DNA of 64,000 nucleotides from an uncultured Prevotella sp. (GCA_900553595.1 USEC01000008.1:1-64000), one strand, 5' to 3'; shown: positions 26,015 through 36,685, numbered from the stretch's first letter. Numbers and translations: made by a program. Notes: generated by a model not told the origin, from the letters alone.

Positions 26015-28149
26015 TATTTCGCAATAAGCGACACGGCGAAACCGCCGCCGCGTGCCTCCTTTATCTTCAGCACATCGCCACGTTTTACGGTCTTGTGCAG
26101 TATCTGGTAAGCCTTCGGATTGTGCTCATAGTCGGCGTCCTTGGCATCCTGATAGATGGCGCAGTCGTACTTGCGACCCTTGTCGAGGAAGTCGAGGCGC
26201 ACCACAGCCGTGCGTGCCTCTTCGCCAGTCTTGCCTCCAACAAACCAGTTGTCAGTTCCCTTGGCCTTTCGTGCCACGGTGATGTATTTTGCCGGTTCAG
26301 CCTCCAGATACTTGGAGTCGTCCCAATCGCAAGCCACATCGCGTATGAACTGGAATGCGTCGTCGTACTTTTCGTAATGTTCGGGCAGGTCGGCAGCCAT
26401 CTGCAGCGGACTGTACATCACGAGGTAAAGCGAGAGTTGGCCGCAAAGGGTGGTATGCACGAAGCTTTTGTTGTTGCTCCAGTCAGACAGGCGTGTCTCG
26501 AATATGCCGGGCGTATAGTCCATCGGACCTCCTTGCAAACGGGTGAACGGCAGCATCACGGTATGGTAAGCCACGTTTCCGCCAAATGCCTCATACTCCG
26601 TTCCGCGTGCACTCTCATTGCCCACAAGGTTAGGCCAGGTGCGGCAGATGCCGGTAGGACGCGTTGCCTCGTGAGCATTCACCATGATGTGGTGCTTGGC
26701 AGCAGTCTCGATGACACGCTGATAGTGGTTGTTCATCAGCTGACTGTAATGGTATTCGCCTCGCGGAATGATGTCGCCCACATATCCTGTCTTCACGGCG
26801 TCATAGCCATACCTGTTCATCAGACGGAAAGCGTCCTCCATGTGTCGCTCGTAATTTAGAGCGGAAGACGAGGTCTCGTGGTGCATCATCAGCTTAACGC
26901 CCTTAGAGTGGGCATAGTCGTTGAGCATCTTTATGTCGAAGTCGGGATATGGTGTGACGAAGTCGAAGACATCGAGCTTCTGATGTCCGAACCAGTCTTC
27001 CCATCCTTCGTTCCATCCTTCCACCAGCACTTCCTGCAAACCGTTCTTTGCAGCGAAGTCGATGTAGCGTTTCACCTCTTCGTTAGTGGCTCCATGAGTG
27101 CCGTTGGACTTGCACTTGCTGTAGTCGGTAACGCCGAGACGAACCGACGGCAGGTCGTTGGTGTAGCTCCATGTCTTTGTACCTACAATCATGTTCCACC
27201 ACACACCACAGTATTTTGTGGGATGAATCCACGATGTGTCCGCTATCTTGCATGGCTCGTTGAGGTTGAGAGTGAGCTTGCACGAGAGCATGTCGCGGGC
27301 ATCGTCGCTCACCATTACAGTACGCCAAGGTGTGTTGAAGGGTGTCTGGATGAATCCCTTACGGCCTACGGCGTCGGGAGTAAGCCACGACTCGAAGGTC
27401 AAAGTCTTTTCATCGAGGTTGAGGTGCATTGTCGGATAATCCAAGCAGGCAGCCTCATGTATGTTGATGTAGAGCCCGTCCTTTGTCTTCAGTTGCAGCG
27501 ATGTCTGAACGCCTGTGTCGGAGAATACTGTGGTGGACGAGTTGCTCTTGTATGACTCACGGTTCTTGGCTATCACCTCACGGATGCCTGTAAGCGGAGT
27601 GATGTTGTACTCGTACTCCTGCGTGTCGTAATCGCCGGGAATCCAGTAAGCGGTATGGTTGCCGCTCATCGCAAACTGCGTGTGTTCCTCCTTTATAACG
27701 AAATAGTTGAGTTCTTGCTGTTGCGGGAATTCATAACGCAATCCCATTCCATAGTCGTACACACGGAAACGTATGGTGATGTCGCGGTCTGACGACGGCT
27801 GGTGCAGGTTTACCGCCATCTCGTTGTAGTTGTTGCGTATGGTGGCAGTTTCGCCCCATACGGGTCGCCATGTCTCGTCGAAAGTGGATGTCTGCGTGTC
27901 CTTAATCTTGAAACCGTCCATAAGGTCGGTCTCGTCAATTCCCTTGGAGGCGTGTTTGTCCTTGGCGAGTTCCAGTCCAAGGTGCGACGGATTGACCACG
28001 GGTTTGCCCTTGTACGACATTTCGTATGTGGGCTGTCCTTTGTCTGAGAGCGAGAATGTCAGCTCCACATCGCCATTAGGCGACTTTACAGTCTGGGCTG
28101 TAGCCATCATAGGCAACAACGCCGACAACAATATATATTTCTTCAGCAT
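26014..28149 (-). CDS. susB: SusB-type alpha-glucosidase, GH97
   Basis: This 711-residue exported enzyme is predicted to release glucose from maltooligosaccharides in the periplasm. A signal peptide ends near TAQT (residues 17-20). The N-terminal beta-super-sandwich domain (about 20-290) starts SPNGDVELTFSL. The catalytic barrel includes EVLVEGWNEGWEDW, KLMMHHETSSS, VNAHEATRPTG and RGTEYEAFGG, where the acidic catalytic and calcium-binding residues of the inverting SusB type are expected. A C-terminal beta domain ends the protein. Length and motif order match GH97 closely. It sits between malQ (52 bp upstream) and the pullulanase in one transcription unit. Confidence 0.93.
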   Translation of the reverse strand: MLKKYILLSALLPMMATAQTVKSPNGDVELTFSLSDKGQPTYEMSYKGKPVVNPSHLGLELAKDKHASKGIDETDLMDGFKIKDTQTSTFDETWRPVWGETATIRNNYNEMAVNLHQPSSDRDITIRFRVYDYGMGLRYEFPQQQELNYFVIKEEHTQFAMSGNHTAYWIPGDYDTQEYEYNITPLTGIREVIAKNRESYKSNSSTTVFSDTGVQTSLQLKTKDGLYINIHEAACLDYPTMHLNLDEKTLTFESWLTPDAVGRKGFIQTPFNTPWRTVMVSDDARDMLSCKLTLNLNEPCKIADTSWIHPTKYCGVWWNMIVGTKTWSYTNDLPSVRLGVTDYSKCKSNGTHGATNEEVKRYIDFAAKNGLQEVLVEGWNEGWEDWFGHQKLDVFDFVTPYPDFDIKMLNDYAHSKGVKLMMHHETSSSALNYERHMEDAFRLMNRYGYDAVKTGYVGDIIPRGEYHYSQLMNNHYQRVIETAAKHHIMVNAHEATRPTGICRTWPNLVGNESARGTEYEAFGGNVAYHTVMLPFTRLQGGPMDYTPGIFETRLSDWSNNKSFVHTTLCGQLSLYLVMYSPLQMAADLPEHYEKYDDAFQFIRDVACDWDDSKYLEAEPAKYITVARKAKGTDNWFVGGKTGEEARTAVVRLDFLDKGRKYDCAIYQDAKDADYEHNPKAYQILHKTVKRGDVLKIKEARGGGFAVSLIAK

Positions 28150-28201
28150 TCTGGTATATGTTTTTTTATTATACTTGTTTTTACTTCCAGTCTTTTTTTA
28201 G

Positions 28202-30874
28202 TCATCTTCCCGCCTGACCGACGAGCGTGCTTATGTCGTCAATGAACTTACCGTCAGCAATGAGGTCCTCAATGTTGAGGTGCATGCGATAACGCCAGTA
28301 GTGCTTGGGATTGGCAGGGATGTTGATGCGTTCGGCATCGGCATCGGGCAGACGCAGACGCTCGTCCATAGCCAACCAGTCCTGAACGCTCAATATACAG
28401 AGCATCGACGGCGAATCAAGGTGACGGGCTATGATGTCCTTGGCAAGCCATCCCGGCAGCGGATGTGGTGCCGTTCCTTCACGGTGGAGCATGGAGTTAT
28501 AGTAGTCCTGCGTACGTTCATAATCCTCGTCCCACCACTGGCGGAGCGTAGGCATGTCATGGCTGGAGATGGTGCATACTGAGCGATAGGGGTTCTGACT
28601 GAGATGTCCGAAACGCGTGGTGACCGATTTGGGCATGCTCTGCAACTCAAGGCTCAGGATTTTCAGTTCGTTCATCACCCAAGGCACGCAGTCGGGCACC
28701 ATGCCAAGGTCCTCGGCACACACAAGCATACGGGTGGCCTGCACCAGTTTGGGCAGCTTCTTCATTGCCTCACGATACCAGAACTGGTTGTTGCGACGAT
28801 AGTAATAGTCGTTGTAAAGGCGATTGAAAGCCTGCTTGTCGTTGTCGTAAAGCGACTCGTAAATGAAGTCGAGCTGGGCAGAGATGCGCGGATGGAACAT
28901 GTCGGCACGGTTACGGTCGCGCACAAAGAGCACATCACTGACAAGTGAATAGAGTCCGTCGCGCAGCCAGAGGTCTTCCTGTCGGGTTACTCCAGCGAAG
29001 CGTGCTTCAATCTTACGCTGCGTATCCACATCTGGCTTCATACGATAACGTTCGCCGTCGATGCGTTCCAGATATTCGCGGCGCACCTCGTCGGCACGTT
29101 CATGGAAAACGCGGTCGAGCACCCAGTCGGTAATGAACGGCTGCGTGAAGCGTTCCTCCTGGAAGTTCAATCCGTACTGCATTATCTCATCACAGCTCAT
29201 TGCCTGCGACGGAGCGAATTGTCCTGTAAGTCCGTGTACACTGTCGATGGGTATCTCCCAAATGCGGAAGAAACCCAGGACATGGTCGATGCGGTAGGCA
29301 TCGAAGAACTGTGACATGTTCTGGAAGCGACGTGTCCACCACTGGCAGCCGTCCTTCAGCATCTCATCCCAGTTGTAGGTTGGGAATCCCCAGTTCTGTC
29401 CGTTCACGGAGAAATTGTCTGGCGGTGCTCCAGCCTGTCCGTTAAGATTGAAGTATTTTGGTTCCATCCACACATCGCAACTATATCGGTTTACGCCGAT
29501 GGGGATGTCGCCCTTCAGGATAACGCCCTTCTGCTTGGCATACTCGTGGGCTTCCTTCATCTGCGAGGACAGTATGTACTGCACGAAATAGTAGAAAGCC
29601 ACATTCTGATACTCCTTTGTGCGAGGATCAGACAGCATCGCGCGGTCGTCCTCAGTCCATGTGTTATGGTCTTTCCATTGTGTGAAATCGGCGGTACCAT
29701 ACTTGTCCCTCAGCCATGAATACTGAGCGTATGGTACCAGCCAATTTTGTGTTACCTGGAAGAACGCCTTAAACTGTGCGCTCTTCATAATCTTTTTACC
29801 TTCCTGTTGAAAGACTTTCCTTAAATATTCTAATTTGAATGCGTTTACTTTCTCATAATCAATCTGTGGCAGAGCGTTGAGCCGGCGGCACTCTGCTTCC
29901 GCCTCCTTGCGTGCTTCTTCATCGTCCAGCTCCGGCAATGAGCGCAAATCGGCATACTGCGGATGTATGGCGAAGATGCTGATGCAGCTGTACGGATAAG
30001 AATCGGTCCAGGTATGAGTGATGGTGGTGTCGTTGATCGGAAGCAGTTGCAGCACGCGCTGACCGGTATTCGCCATCAGGTCAATCATCATCTTAAGGTC
30101 GCCGAAGTCACCAATTCCCGCACTCTCCCTGGTACGGAGCGAGAAGACGGGTACAAGCGTACCTGCGAGTCTGCGGTTCCATATCTCGAAGAAAGCCTGG
30201 TTAAGACCGTAAACCACCGTCTCGCCCTTCTTCATGTCGGGCATAGTGAGGCAACGGTTATAGCCACACTCCCACATCATCATGTGTCCGGAAGCGTTTG
30301 TCACCACAAACTTCAGTTCTATATGCTCACCGTGGAACTGCGACGCATCGATATCGACAGCCCATTCACAGTAGTTGTGAAGCGTCATGGGCAATGCCTT
30401 GTCAGGACACCATTCGCCCAATGCCTTCCGGTCGCCCAGCACAGCCAGACATTCGCCGTCGCGCAGCTGCGGTGCCCGTACAATCAGACGCAACGTACGG
30501 TCGTAGGAGGTAGGCTTCATAGGCTGCAGCTCCTGATGGTTGATGCAGTCGGTGAATGCGCTACTGTAAAGATACGAATCGTCGGGCATGTCGTTCCAAC
30601 GGTCGTGCACATGATATTCGGTTGCAGCGGTGCATGTAAAGTCGAGCACATGCTTCACCGTCTGCCATTCGCTTCGCTCAGTAGCATTGTCCACCGTCAC
30701 CTTATAATAATATGTAAGACGACGGCAAGCTGTACGCTGTGTGAGTTCACAACACCACTCCACTCCGTTTACGGTGGTCATGCGGTGTGTACTCACCTCT
30801 CCATTCTCGATGATGTTGAGTGTGACTTCCTCACCAAATGCGGTACGGTATTCTATGTGAAAATATAATATCAT
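28202..30874 (-). CDS. malQ: 4-alpha-glucanotransferase, GH77, with N-terminal CBM20 domains
   Basis: This 890-residue cytoplasmic amylomaltase transfers glucan chains between maltooligosaccharides, releasing glucose. There is no signal peptide. Two starch-binding (CBM20-like) domains occupy about residues 1-120 and 125-235. The second holds LAVLGDRKALGEWCPDKALPM and CEWAVDID. The GH77 barrel follows, with GIGDFGDLKMMID, KGDIPIGVNRYSCDVW, YRIDHVLGFFRIWE (nucleophile Asp), CAEDLGMVPDCV (acid/base Glu) and SSHDMPTLRQWW. This tandem-CBM20 form is the large, DPE2-like type also found in plants. It acts downstream of the MFS importer, whose gene ends 50 bp before this start. Confidence 0.94.
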   Translation of the reverse strand: MILYFHIEYRTAFGEEVTLNIIENGEVSTHRMTTVNGVEWCCELTQRTACRRLTYYYKVTVDNATERSEWQTVKHVLDFTCTAATEYHVHDRWNDMPDDSYLYSSAFTDCINHQELQPMKPTSYDRTLRLIVRAPQLRDGECLAVLGDRKALGEWCPDKALPMTLHNYCEWAVDIDASQFHGEHIELKFVVTNASGHMMMWECGYNRCLTMPDMKKGETVVYGLNQAFFEIWNRRLAGTLVPVFSLRTRESAGIGDFGDLKMMIDLMANTGQRVLQLLPINDTTITHTWTDSYPYSCISIFAIHPQYADLRSLPELDDEEARKEAEAECRRLNALPQIDYEKVNAFKLEYLRKVFQQEGKKIMKSAQFKAFFQVTQNWLVPYAQYSWLRDKYGTADFTQWKDHNTWTEDDRAMLSDPRTKEYQNVAFYYFVQYILSSQMKEAHEYAKQKGVILKGDIPIGVNRYSCDVWMEPKYFNLNGQAGAPPDNFSVNGQNWGFPTYNWDEMLKDGCQWWTRRFQNMSQFFDAYRIDHVLGFFRIWEIPIDSVHGLTGQFAPSQAMSCDEIMQYGLNFQEERFTQPFITDWVLDRVFHERADEVRREYLERIDGERYRMKPDVDTQRKIEARFAGVTRQEDLWLRDGLYSLVSDVLFVRDRNRADMFHPRISAQLDFIYESLYDNDKQAFNRLYNDYYYRRNNQFWYREAMKKLPKLVQATRMLVCAEDLGMVPDCVPWVMNELKILSLELQSMPKSVTTRFGHLSQNPYRSVCTISSHDMPTLRQWWDEDYERTQDYYNSMLHREGTAPHPLPGWLAKDIIARHLDSPSMLCILSVQDWLAMDERLRLPDADAERINIPANPKHYWRYRMHLNIEDLIADGKFIDDISTLVGQAGR

Positions 30875-30924
30875 TTTATATGTTGGTTATAGGTTTGTTA
30901 CCATGAAAACTATTTTTATTCCTG

Positions 30925-32235
30925 TTACGCCTCTTTCCTGTTTCTTATGGCAGCCACTGACAAGGCACCACAGACGAGCAATGCGCCAGCCACTATCATC
31001 ATGTTGCCCTGGCGTGAACCGACAAGATGAAGCAATTCGCCGCCACACAAGGCTGCCACAATCTGCGGAACGCATATCGTGCCGTTGAAGAGTCCGAGAT
31101 AAGCACCCTTATGGCTGTAGCCCTCAAGAGCGTTGGTGACAAAGGCAAACGGCATGGTAAGCATGGCTGCCCAAGCGCAACCTATGAGCCAGAATGGAAG
31201 TACGAGCAGATTTCTGTCGCCTATAAACGGTACGATGGCGAAACCTATGCCGCCGATGACAAGACTCAAGGCGTATGCCAGCTTCTCGTTCTTGAACTTA
31301 GGCAGTACCATAGCCCAGGACACCGAACCGATGGCTTGCCAGAAGAACAGTACGCCCACCCAGTTGCCTGCCTCCTGATAGCCCTTGGAAGCGACATCGG
31401 TAGTGTGCCATACGGTTTCGGCAATGGTACCGTTGGTGTAAGTCCACATATACATGAAGGCTGCCCAACAGAAGAACTGTACGAGTCCTACCTTCCAGAA
31501 CATCGACGGTGCATTCTTGAGAAGCGTTATCCAACCTGCGCTCTTTTCCTTTTTCTGAGACTGAGTCTCGTTATATTTGGCGTATTCCTCTGGATTCCAT
31601 TCCTTTACCTTTACCGTAGTATAGATGACACAGAGGATGAGAATGGCGGCTCCGACATAAAAAGAATAGATGACCGAATCAGGGATTACGCCCTTCGGGG
31701 CCTCGTTGGAAATGCCGAGAGCCGTGAAGAAGAACGGAAATACATAACCTATAAGCGAACCGGAATTGCAGAGGAGCGACTGGATGGAGTAAGCGAGCGA
31801 CTTCTGTTTCTCATTCACCATGTCGCCGACAAGCATCTTGAACGGTTGCATCGCCATGTTGATACTTGTGTCAAGGAACATCAGAGAGATGAGACCGAAG
31901 ACCATAGCCGTGCCAACAGCCATTCCGAACGATCCGGCATTCGGCAACATACACATCACGAGTACAGCCACCGTGGCACCTACAAACAGATAAGGGATGC
32001 GGCGTCCGAAGCGACACCATGTCCTGTCGCTAAGCGTGCCTACTATGGGTTGCACGAGTATGCCCATCAGAGGAGGCAATATCCAGAAATAGCTAAGATT
32101 GTGGGGATCGGCTCCCAATGTAGCAAAGATGCGCGATATGTTGGCGCTTTGCAGGGCGTAAGCTATCTGTACGCCAAAAAATCCGAAACTCAAATTCCAG
32201 AGTTTCCAGAATGAAAGATTAGGTTTTTGGGTCAT
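30925..32235 (-). CDS. MFS/GPH-type maltose or glucoside importer
   Basis: This 436-residue inner-membrane carrier is predicted to take up maltose or related sugars by cation symport. About 12 hydrophobic helices are visible. The first loop carries GTLSDRTWCRFGRRIPYL, the DRxxxxxGRR-type MFS signature seen in sucrose/maltose transporters of the SLC45-like group. GDMVNEKQKSLAYSIQSLLCN is also characteristic. Its position between the lacI-type gene (56 bp) and malQ (50 bp) supports a role in starch-product import. Classical Bacteroides sus loci lack this gene inside the cluster. The substrate is inferred. Confidence 0.88.
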   Translation of the reverse strand: MTQKPNLSFWKLWNLSFGFFGVQIAYALQSANISRIFATLGADPHNLSYFWILPPLMGILVQPIVGTLSDRTWCRFGRRIPYLFVGATVAVLVMCMLPNAGSFGMAVGTAMVFGLISLMFLDTSINMAMQPFKMLVGDMVNEKQKSLAYSIQSLLCNSGSLIGYVFPFFFTALGISNEAPKGVIPDSVIYSFYVGAAILILCVIYTTVKVKEWNPEEYAKYNETQSQKKEKSAGWITLLKNAPSMFWKVGLVQFFCWAAFMYMWTYTNGTIAETVWHTTDVASKGYQEAGNWVGVLFFWQAIGSVSWAMVLPKFKNEKLAYALSLVIGGIGFAIVPFIGDRNLLVLPFWLIGCAWAAMLTMPFAFVTNALEGYSHKGAYLGLFNGTICVPQIVAALCGGELLHLVGSRQGNMMIVAGALLVCGALSVAAIRNRKEA

Positions 32236-32291
32236 TGTTATTTGGTTTACTGTATTTTTATATTTTATTCGGTCAGTGGTATCTTATTCGT

Positions 32292-33323
32292 TCAGCGTGT
32301 GGTGCCTCTCACGACAAGGCGTGTCCTCACCACGCGCATTGCCACCTCATTACGCGGCAGCGAGCCTTCCACCTGGCTTATGAGTATGTTGGCAGCCTCC
32401 TCGCCCACAGCCACGCCACGTTGTTCCACCGTGGTGAGCATCGGGTCGCATGCCACGGCACGTTCGCCGTTGGTGAATCCGCAGATGCTTATCTCGTCGG
32501 GAATGCTGAATCCCATGCGCTTGGCGGTGTATAGTATGCCTATGGCGGTGTCGTCGTTGATGGCGAAGAAGGCATCAGGACGTTCGTCGTCCGGCAATGA
32601 TAGTATTTCGGGGGTTATAGCCTCAGCCTCCGCACGGTTGTCGCATATTCTGACGAGAGCGTCGTTCAACTTCAGTCCGTTTTTGGTCAAGGCGTCGCGA
32701 TAACCGTTATAGCGATTCTTCGAGAGTTCCAAGTTCATCGGCGAACCATAGAAGGCGATGCGCTCACATCCTGTATCAATCAGATGTGTAACCGCCGTGT
32801 AAGCTCCGTTGTAATCGTCCACCACCACACGCGAACCATTCACGCCGGTGCAGATACGATCATAGAACACAAGCGGCACTCCATTGTCCATCAGTTGGCG
32901 GAAATGGTCGTACTGTCTGGTGTCCTTTGCTTGCGACACGATGATGCCACACACCTTATTCTTATGGAAGTCGTCGCATATTGCCACTTCCTTGTCGTAG
33001 CGTTCGTTGCTCTGCGCCACCATCACACGATAGCCGCGTGAACGTGCTTCCTCCTCTATTCCCGACAGTATGGACGAGAAGTAGTAATGCACAAACTCAG
33101 GAATGATTACGCCGATAACCTTCATTGGTTGGCTACGGGTATGGCGCAACGCCTCGCCAATGACATTAGGGCAAAAGTTATGTTCTTTCGCGTATGCCTG
33201 GATGCGTTCTCTTTGTGACACGCTGATGCGTGGACTGTCATTGAGCGCACGACTTACAGTCGCTACGGAGATGCCCAAATCGCGGGCAATATCTCTCATT
33301 GTTATAGGTAACTTATCTGCCAT
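32292..33323 (-). CDS. LacI-family transcriptional regulator of the starch locus
   Basis: This 343-residue DNA-binding protein has an N-terminal LacI helix-turn-helix (about 7-26: TMRDIARDLGISVATVSRAL) and hinge helix (about 50-60). A periplasmic-binding-protein-like effector domain follows (GVIIPEFVHYYFSSILSGIE, GIIVSQAKDT, PDAFFAINDDTAIGIL). Prototypical Bacteroides sus uses the unrelated SusR, so this locus has a different regulator. Palindromes of LacI type stand upstream of both the starch susC and the amylase gene, with identical spacing to their -7 boxes. That spacing is more compatible with activation than with simple blocking. It is the first gene of the leftward operon and may regulate itself. 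Confidence 0.92.
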   Translation of the reverse strand: MADKLPITMRDIARDLGISVATVSRALNDSPRISVSQRERIQAYAKEHNFCPNVIGEALRHTRSQPMKVIGVIIPEFVHYYFSSILSGIEEEARSRGYRVMVAQSNERYDKEVAICDDFHKNKVCGIIVSQAKDTRQYDHFRQLMDNGVPLVFYDRICTGVNGSRVVVDDYNGAYTAVTHLIDTGCERIAFYGSPMNLELSKNRYNGYRDALTKNGLKLNDALVRICDNRAEAEAITPEILSLPDDERPDAFFAINDDTAIGILYTAKRMGFSIPDEISICGFTNGERAVACDPMLTTVEQRGVAVGEEAANILISQVEGSLPRNEVAMRVVRTRLVVRGTTR

Positions 33324-33340
33324 GGTTTTCAGTTATGACG

Positions 33341-33348
33341 CAAAATTA
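33341..33348 (-). promoter_or_regulatory. -7 box of the leftward starch operon
   Basis: Read leftward, TAATTTTG fits TAnnTTTG and lies 17 bp before the lacI-type start codon. None of the downstream intergenic gaps as far as the neopullulanase contains a comparable box, so this may be the main promoter of all six genes. Confidence 0.6.
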
Positions 33349-33401
33349 GTCATTATTCCCGAATGTGTAATGTTTTTGTTTGCACAAATTATTAAATTGT
33401 G

Positions 33402-33417
33402 GTGCAATCGTTTGCAC
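33402..33417. promoter_or_regulatory. LacI-type operator upstream of the starch susC
   Basis: GTGCAATCGTTTGCAC is a near-perfect palindrome with central CG, matching the usual LacI-family operator shape. Its centre (33409.5) is 62.5 bp before the susC -7 box. Confidence 0.75.
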
Positions 33418-33471
33418 TAAGAATATGACGATTTTATGTATAAAAAAGATGCAACATCAATATATAAGTCC

Positions 33472-33479
33472 TAATTTTG
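33472..33479 (+). promoter_or_regulatory. -7 box of the starch susC operon
   Basis: TAATTTTG fits TAnnTTTG and is 75 bp before the susC ATG. No TTTG is found at the -33 position, consistent with dependence on an activator. Confidence 0.65.
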
Positions 33480-33553
33480 CAAACAGAATGAAACAGACCC
33501 TTAAACCTCTGAATTTCACTTACAATAACAACAATAACTAAAAACAGCAAAAC

Positions 33554-36500
33554 ATGAAGCAGTTGAAAATCAAATTGCCTCTGAGGACTATGGCACTTGC
33601 CGGTGGTCTTCTTCTTGCAACAAGTTCCTTCGCGCAGAACAATGCCGTCAAGGGACATGTGACAGATGCTTCGGGCGAACCCGTCATGGGTGCTACCATC
33701 ACAATTAAAGGTAAAGCTGTAGGCATTACCGACATTGATGGTAACTTCTCTATCGACGCAGCTCCTGGTACAGAACTTACATTTACTTTCCTTGGCATGT
33801 CGCCACAGACTGTCAAGGCATCGGGCAACATGTCCGTAACACTCGCCAGTGACGACAAGCTCCTCAATGAGGTTGTGGTCATCGGTTATGGAACTGTAAA
33901 GAAAAACGACCTTACGGGTTCTATCAACACAGTAAAGCCAAGCGAGGTGCAGGCCGGACTTGCCACATCAGCCCAGGACCTTCTGGTAGGTCAGGCTCCT
34001 GGTGTGACTGTAACCAGTGCCGGTGGACCTGAGGGGGGGGTACGATACGCGTGCGTGGCGGTTCTTCACTCAACGCCAGCAACGACCCACTTATCGTCAT
34101 TGACGGTGTGCCTTTGGACAACTCCGGCGTACAGGGTATGGGCAACCCGCTCTCAATGATTGCTCCTGACAACATCGAGAACATGACCATCCTCAAGGAT
34201 GCGTCCGCAACAGCCATCTATGGTTCGCGCGCTTCCAACGGTGTCATCATCATCACAACAAAGCACGGCGTGAAGGGCAAACCGCAGGTGAACTTCTCTG
34301 CCAACATGTATGTCAATACGGCACGCAAGACTTACGAGTCGTTGTCGTCAGAGGCATTGACCGGTATTCTTGCACAGCAATTCGGTGCTGAAAGCGATGC
34401 GGTAAAATATATTCAGGCCAACGTACAGAAGTATGGTGCGCTCAACACCAACTGGCAGGACGAAGTTCTGCGTACCACCATTTCGCACGACTACAACCTT
34501 AGCGTGGGCGGAACTACAGGCTGTCTGCCTTACCGCATATCAGCCAGCTACACCAACAACAACGGTATTCTGAAGGACTCACGCATGGACCGTGCCACTG
34601 TAGGATTCAATCTTACTCCTGAATTCCTCAATCATCGACTCAAAATCAAGGCTAATGCCAAGGGCTACTGGATTAAGAACCAGTTTACCAACCAAGGTGC
34701 CGTAGCAGCAGCCATAGCAATGGATCCTTCCTCACCTATATATAATGACGCTCAGATGAAGGGCGGCATAGAGGGCTACAAGCTTTGGAACGGCTACTAC
34801 TCACACATGAACGGTGCGGCTTTCAACACAAACGGTACCAACAACCCGATTGCCACTGCAACCGACAAGGACGACAAGGCCACCATTCTGCGCAGCAACG
34901 GTAACTTGCAGATTGACTACGCTCTGAAATGGTTGCCCGACCTGCACTTCAACCTCAACCTCGGTTATGATGTGAGCAAGTCGAAAGAGAACCTTTACAC
35001 TGCTGCCAACTCGCCTACAGCATGGGACGGATGGCGCAATGACGGTGCCGGTACTCATCAATACATCGAGCAGTTCAAGAGCAACACCTTGCTCGACTTC
35101 TACATGAACTACCAGAAGCAAGTGGACTGCATCAAGTCGTTCTTCGATGTCACAGCCGGTTATTCCTGGCAGCGTTTCTATAGCGACGGCCGCAACAACG
35201 GAACAGTCTTCACTACTGACGGATTCAGCACTCCGGTCCTCAACGAAGACGGCACCTACACACTCAACTGGGGCACAGAGCGTAAAGGAACAACCTACAC
35301 CGACCCAGCCAAGACTGCATGGGCAAAGCATCTTCAGTTGCTGTCGTTCTTCGGACGCTTCAACTATACATTGATGGACCGCTACCTCTTCACATTCACA
35401 GTGCGTGGCGATGCTTCCTCACGTTTCAGCAAGGACAACCGTTGGGGCGTATTCCCCGCAGCAGCTCTCGCATGGAAGATCACTGACGAGGCTTGGATGA
35501 AGAATGTCAAGAACGTGATGAACGAAATGAAGCTGCGCCTCGGTTGGGGTGTCACCGGTCAGCAGGACATCGGCGACAACTACTATCCCTACCTCGCCAC
35601 ATACGTTGCATCAGTGCAGGGTTCCAATTATCCTTCACTCAGCGGCAACGGCTTCATCTCAACAATGTACCCGACAGGTTACGATCCCAAACTCAAGTGG
35701 GAGGAGACAACTACATGGAACGCCGGATTCGACTTCGCATTCCTCAACAACCGCATCACAGCCAGCATCGACTACTATCTGCGCAAGTCGAAGGACCTGT
35801 TGAGCTATGTATCCGTGCCAAGCGGTTCTTCTACCACCAACATGATGAACCAGAACATCGGTACATTGAAGAACGAGGGTATCGAGTTCTCAATCACAGC
35901 GCGTCCTATCGTTACAAACGACTTCACTTGGACAGCAAGCTACAACGTGGCTTACAACAAGAACAGAATTACAAAGCTTAACAACGACGGATCGTACATC
36001 GAGACGGGAGGCATCTCTTCAGGAAACGGCAACAACTGTCAGGTACAGGCTGTAGGTCATCCCGTAAACTCATTCTTCCTCTTTGAACAGGTGTACGACA
36101 AGAACGGCAAGCCTCTGGAAGGCGTATATGTTGACCAGAACGGTGACGGCGTAATCAACGACGATGATCGCCGCATACGCCACAGCAAGGATCCGAAGGT
36201 GACAATGAGTTTCTCATCCACATTCAACTGGAAGAACTGGGATCTCGGTTTTGCACTGCACGCCAACATCGGCAACTATGTATATGCCGACGCCATGTCA
36301 GACCACTCTGTTGTCGACGACTGCTGGAAGAACGGCAAGGTGAACAACCTCATCAAGGCCGACAACTACTTCAACGGAACAATCAATCCGGCGATAGGCA
36401 TTATGAAGAGCGACTACTGGTTGCGCAATGCCAGCTTCCTGCGCTGCGACAACATCACACTTGGCCACACATGGCCCAAGCTGCTCGACAACAATATGCG

Positions 36501-36642
36501 TCTGCGTCTGTACGGAGCTGTTCAGAACCCGTTCGTCATCACCAAGTATAAAGGTCTCGACCCAGAGGTGGCCGACGGTATCGACCGCGACCTCTATCCA
36601 CGCGCCACAACCTTCACACTCGGTGTAGTGGCAAGCTTCTAA
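33554..36642 (+). pseudogene. susC: starch SusC-like TonB transporter, frame broken at a G8 run
   Basis: The outer-membrane maltooligosaccharide importer of the starch locus is split between two frames. The first 161 codons give a signal peptide (about 1-27), the regulatory-like domain (VKGHVTDASGEPVMGATITI) and part of the plug, up to SAGGPEGG. The rest, in another frame to 36642, carries VRGGSSLNASNDPLIVIDGV, ILKDASATAIYGSRASNGV and a full barrel. Adding one G to the G8 run at 34033-34040 restores a continuous 1029-residue protein reading GGPEGGGTIRVRGG, the usual family sequence. The cause may be phase variation by slippage, a true mutation, or a homopolymer read error. The rest shows no decay, so loss must be recent or reversible. 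The genes downstream look intact. Confidence 0.88.
34033..34040 (+). other. G8 homopolymer at the susC frameshift
   Basis: Eight consecutive Gs sit where nine are needed for the open frame (GAG followed by GGG GGG GGT ACG). A second in-frame ATG or GTG suitable for rescue with an export signal is not present after it. Confidence 0.9.
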
Positions 36643-36685
36643 ATCATACAACAAGCGTCTAACAAATTAAAAAGACTATAATAAT

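Noticed and set aside
33554..34159. Stand-alone 201-residue protein from the first part of the starch susC
   Set aside because: After codon 161 the frame is nonsense. The true continuation lies in another frame, so this is a frameshift product rather than a separate gene.
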